Made by a program: the position numbers and the translations under genes. A stretch of DNA of 64,000 nucleotides from Turritopsis dohrnii (Eukaryota > Cnidaria > Hydrozoa > Anthoathecata > Oceaniidae), in NCBI GenBank assembly GCA_027922465.2, contig BQMF02000674.1, positions 106,355 to 170,354 of the forward strand, written 5' to 3'. The notes below the pieces were generated by a model. It was not told where the DNA came from. It saw nothing but the letters and a program-made list of their open reading frames with translations, and searched no databases. This document shows, piece by piece, positions 63,855 to 64,000 of this stretch (within the stretch, counting starts at the first letter, position 1; each line of letters opens with the position of its first letter).

Positions 63855-63989
63855 TTATTCTTCAGTGTATGTTTTAGTTGTCAGATAGCGTTGTTTGGAA
63901 AGTCTTTTTGCTTCTTGTCGACAATACCACCATAGATAGATCGGATGAACAGCACCGATGATGCTTAGCAACAAGAGTAACATGTTTGT
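63855..63989 (-). CDS. Last exon of a membrane protein gene extending past the window
   Basis: Acceptor TTTTAATTTTAG precedes 45 codons ending in TAA (63855-63857). It encodes a hydrophobic helix (MLLLLLSIIGAVHPIYLWWY) and a short basic tail (RQEAKRLSKQR), as in the C-terminal anchor of a single-pass protein. Family unknown. Confidence 0.45.
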   Translation of the reverse strand, partial: TNMLLLLLSIIGAVHPIYLWWYCRQEAKRLSKQRYLTTKTYTEE

Positions 63990-64000
63990 CTAAAATTAAA

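Noticed and set aside
1..64000. CRISPR arrays, rRNA genes, bacterial operons
   Set aside because: No regularly spaced identical repeats with unique spacers, no rRNA-like sequence, and splice-site structure shows a eukaryotic genome.

Overview
This is animal nuclear DNA, AT-rich and heavy with repeats. It has spliced genes with GT-AG introns, intronless rhodopsin-class GPCRs, a secreted LRR gene, many TIR transposons, a Penelope-like retroelement and a 17-kb Polinton/Maverick. The repertoire is most like a cnidarian (probably anthozoan); that assignment is inference, because no species-diagnostic locus is present.

Layout. 1-2.4 kb: 3' part of a non-LTR retrotransposon. 2.7-5.4 and 7.7-10.0 kb: a direct segmental duplication, each copy led by a decayed pogo/Tigger element; between them lies a secreted LRR gene (6.3-7.1 kb). 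10.9-18.8 kb: THOC7 on the minus strand, eight coding exons in frame; its 4.5-kb first intron holds a telomere-repeat palindrome and a deleted hAT-like element. 19-39.6 kb: duplicated blocks (L and R) in permuted order, fragments of a TPR-containing gene, a Penelope-like element with long direct repeats, a minisatellite and an hAT transposase tail. 39.6-56.8 kb: Polinton. 58.9-62.4 kb: two tandem GPCR genes. 63.9 kb: last exon of a gene that continues beyond the window.

The Polinton is the centre of interest. It carries protein-primed polymerase B (split, with an internal gap), a retroviral-type integrase, a FtsK/HerA packaging ATPase, a major capsid protein, a probable minor capsid protein and several small membrane proteins. 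It also carries two unexpected cargo genes: an intact innexin (gap-junction/hemichannel family) and a BRO-type DNA-binding protein. The innexin is bracketed by 54-58 bp direct repeats. The TIRs contain palindromic composites of AP-1 sites around kappaB sites. The two capsid genes and their divergent partners start on either side of the same 14-bp TATA-like box. Two Polinton genes are broken, and the outer flanks do not form a target-site duplication, so this copy looks defective and rearranged, while the integrase, capsid, ATPase and innexin frames remain open.
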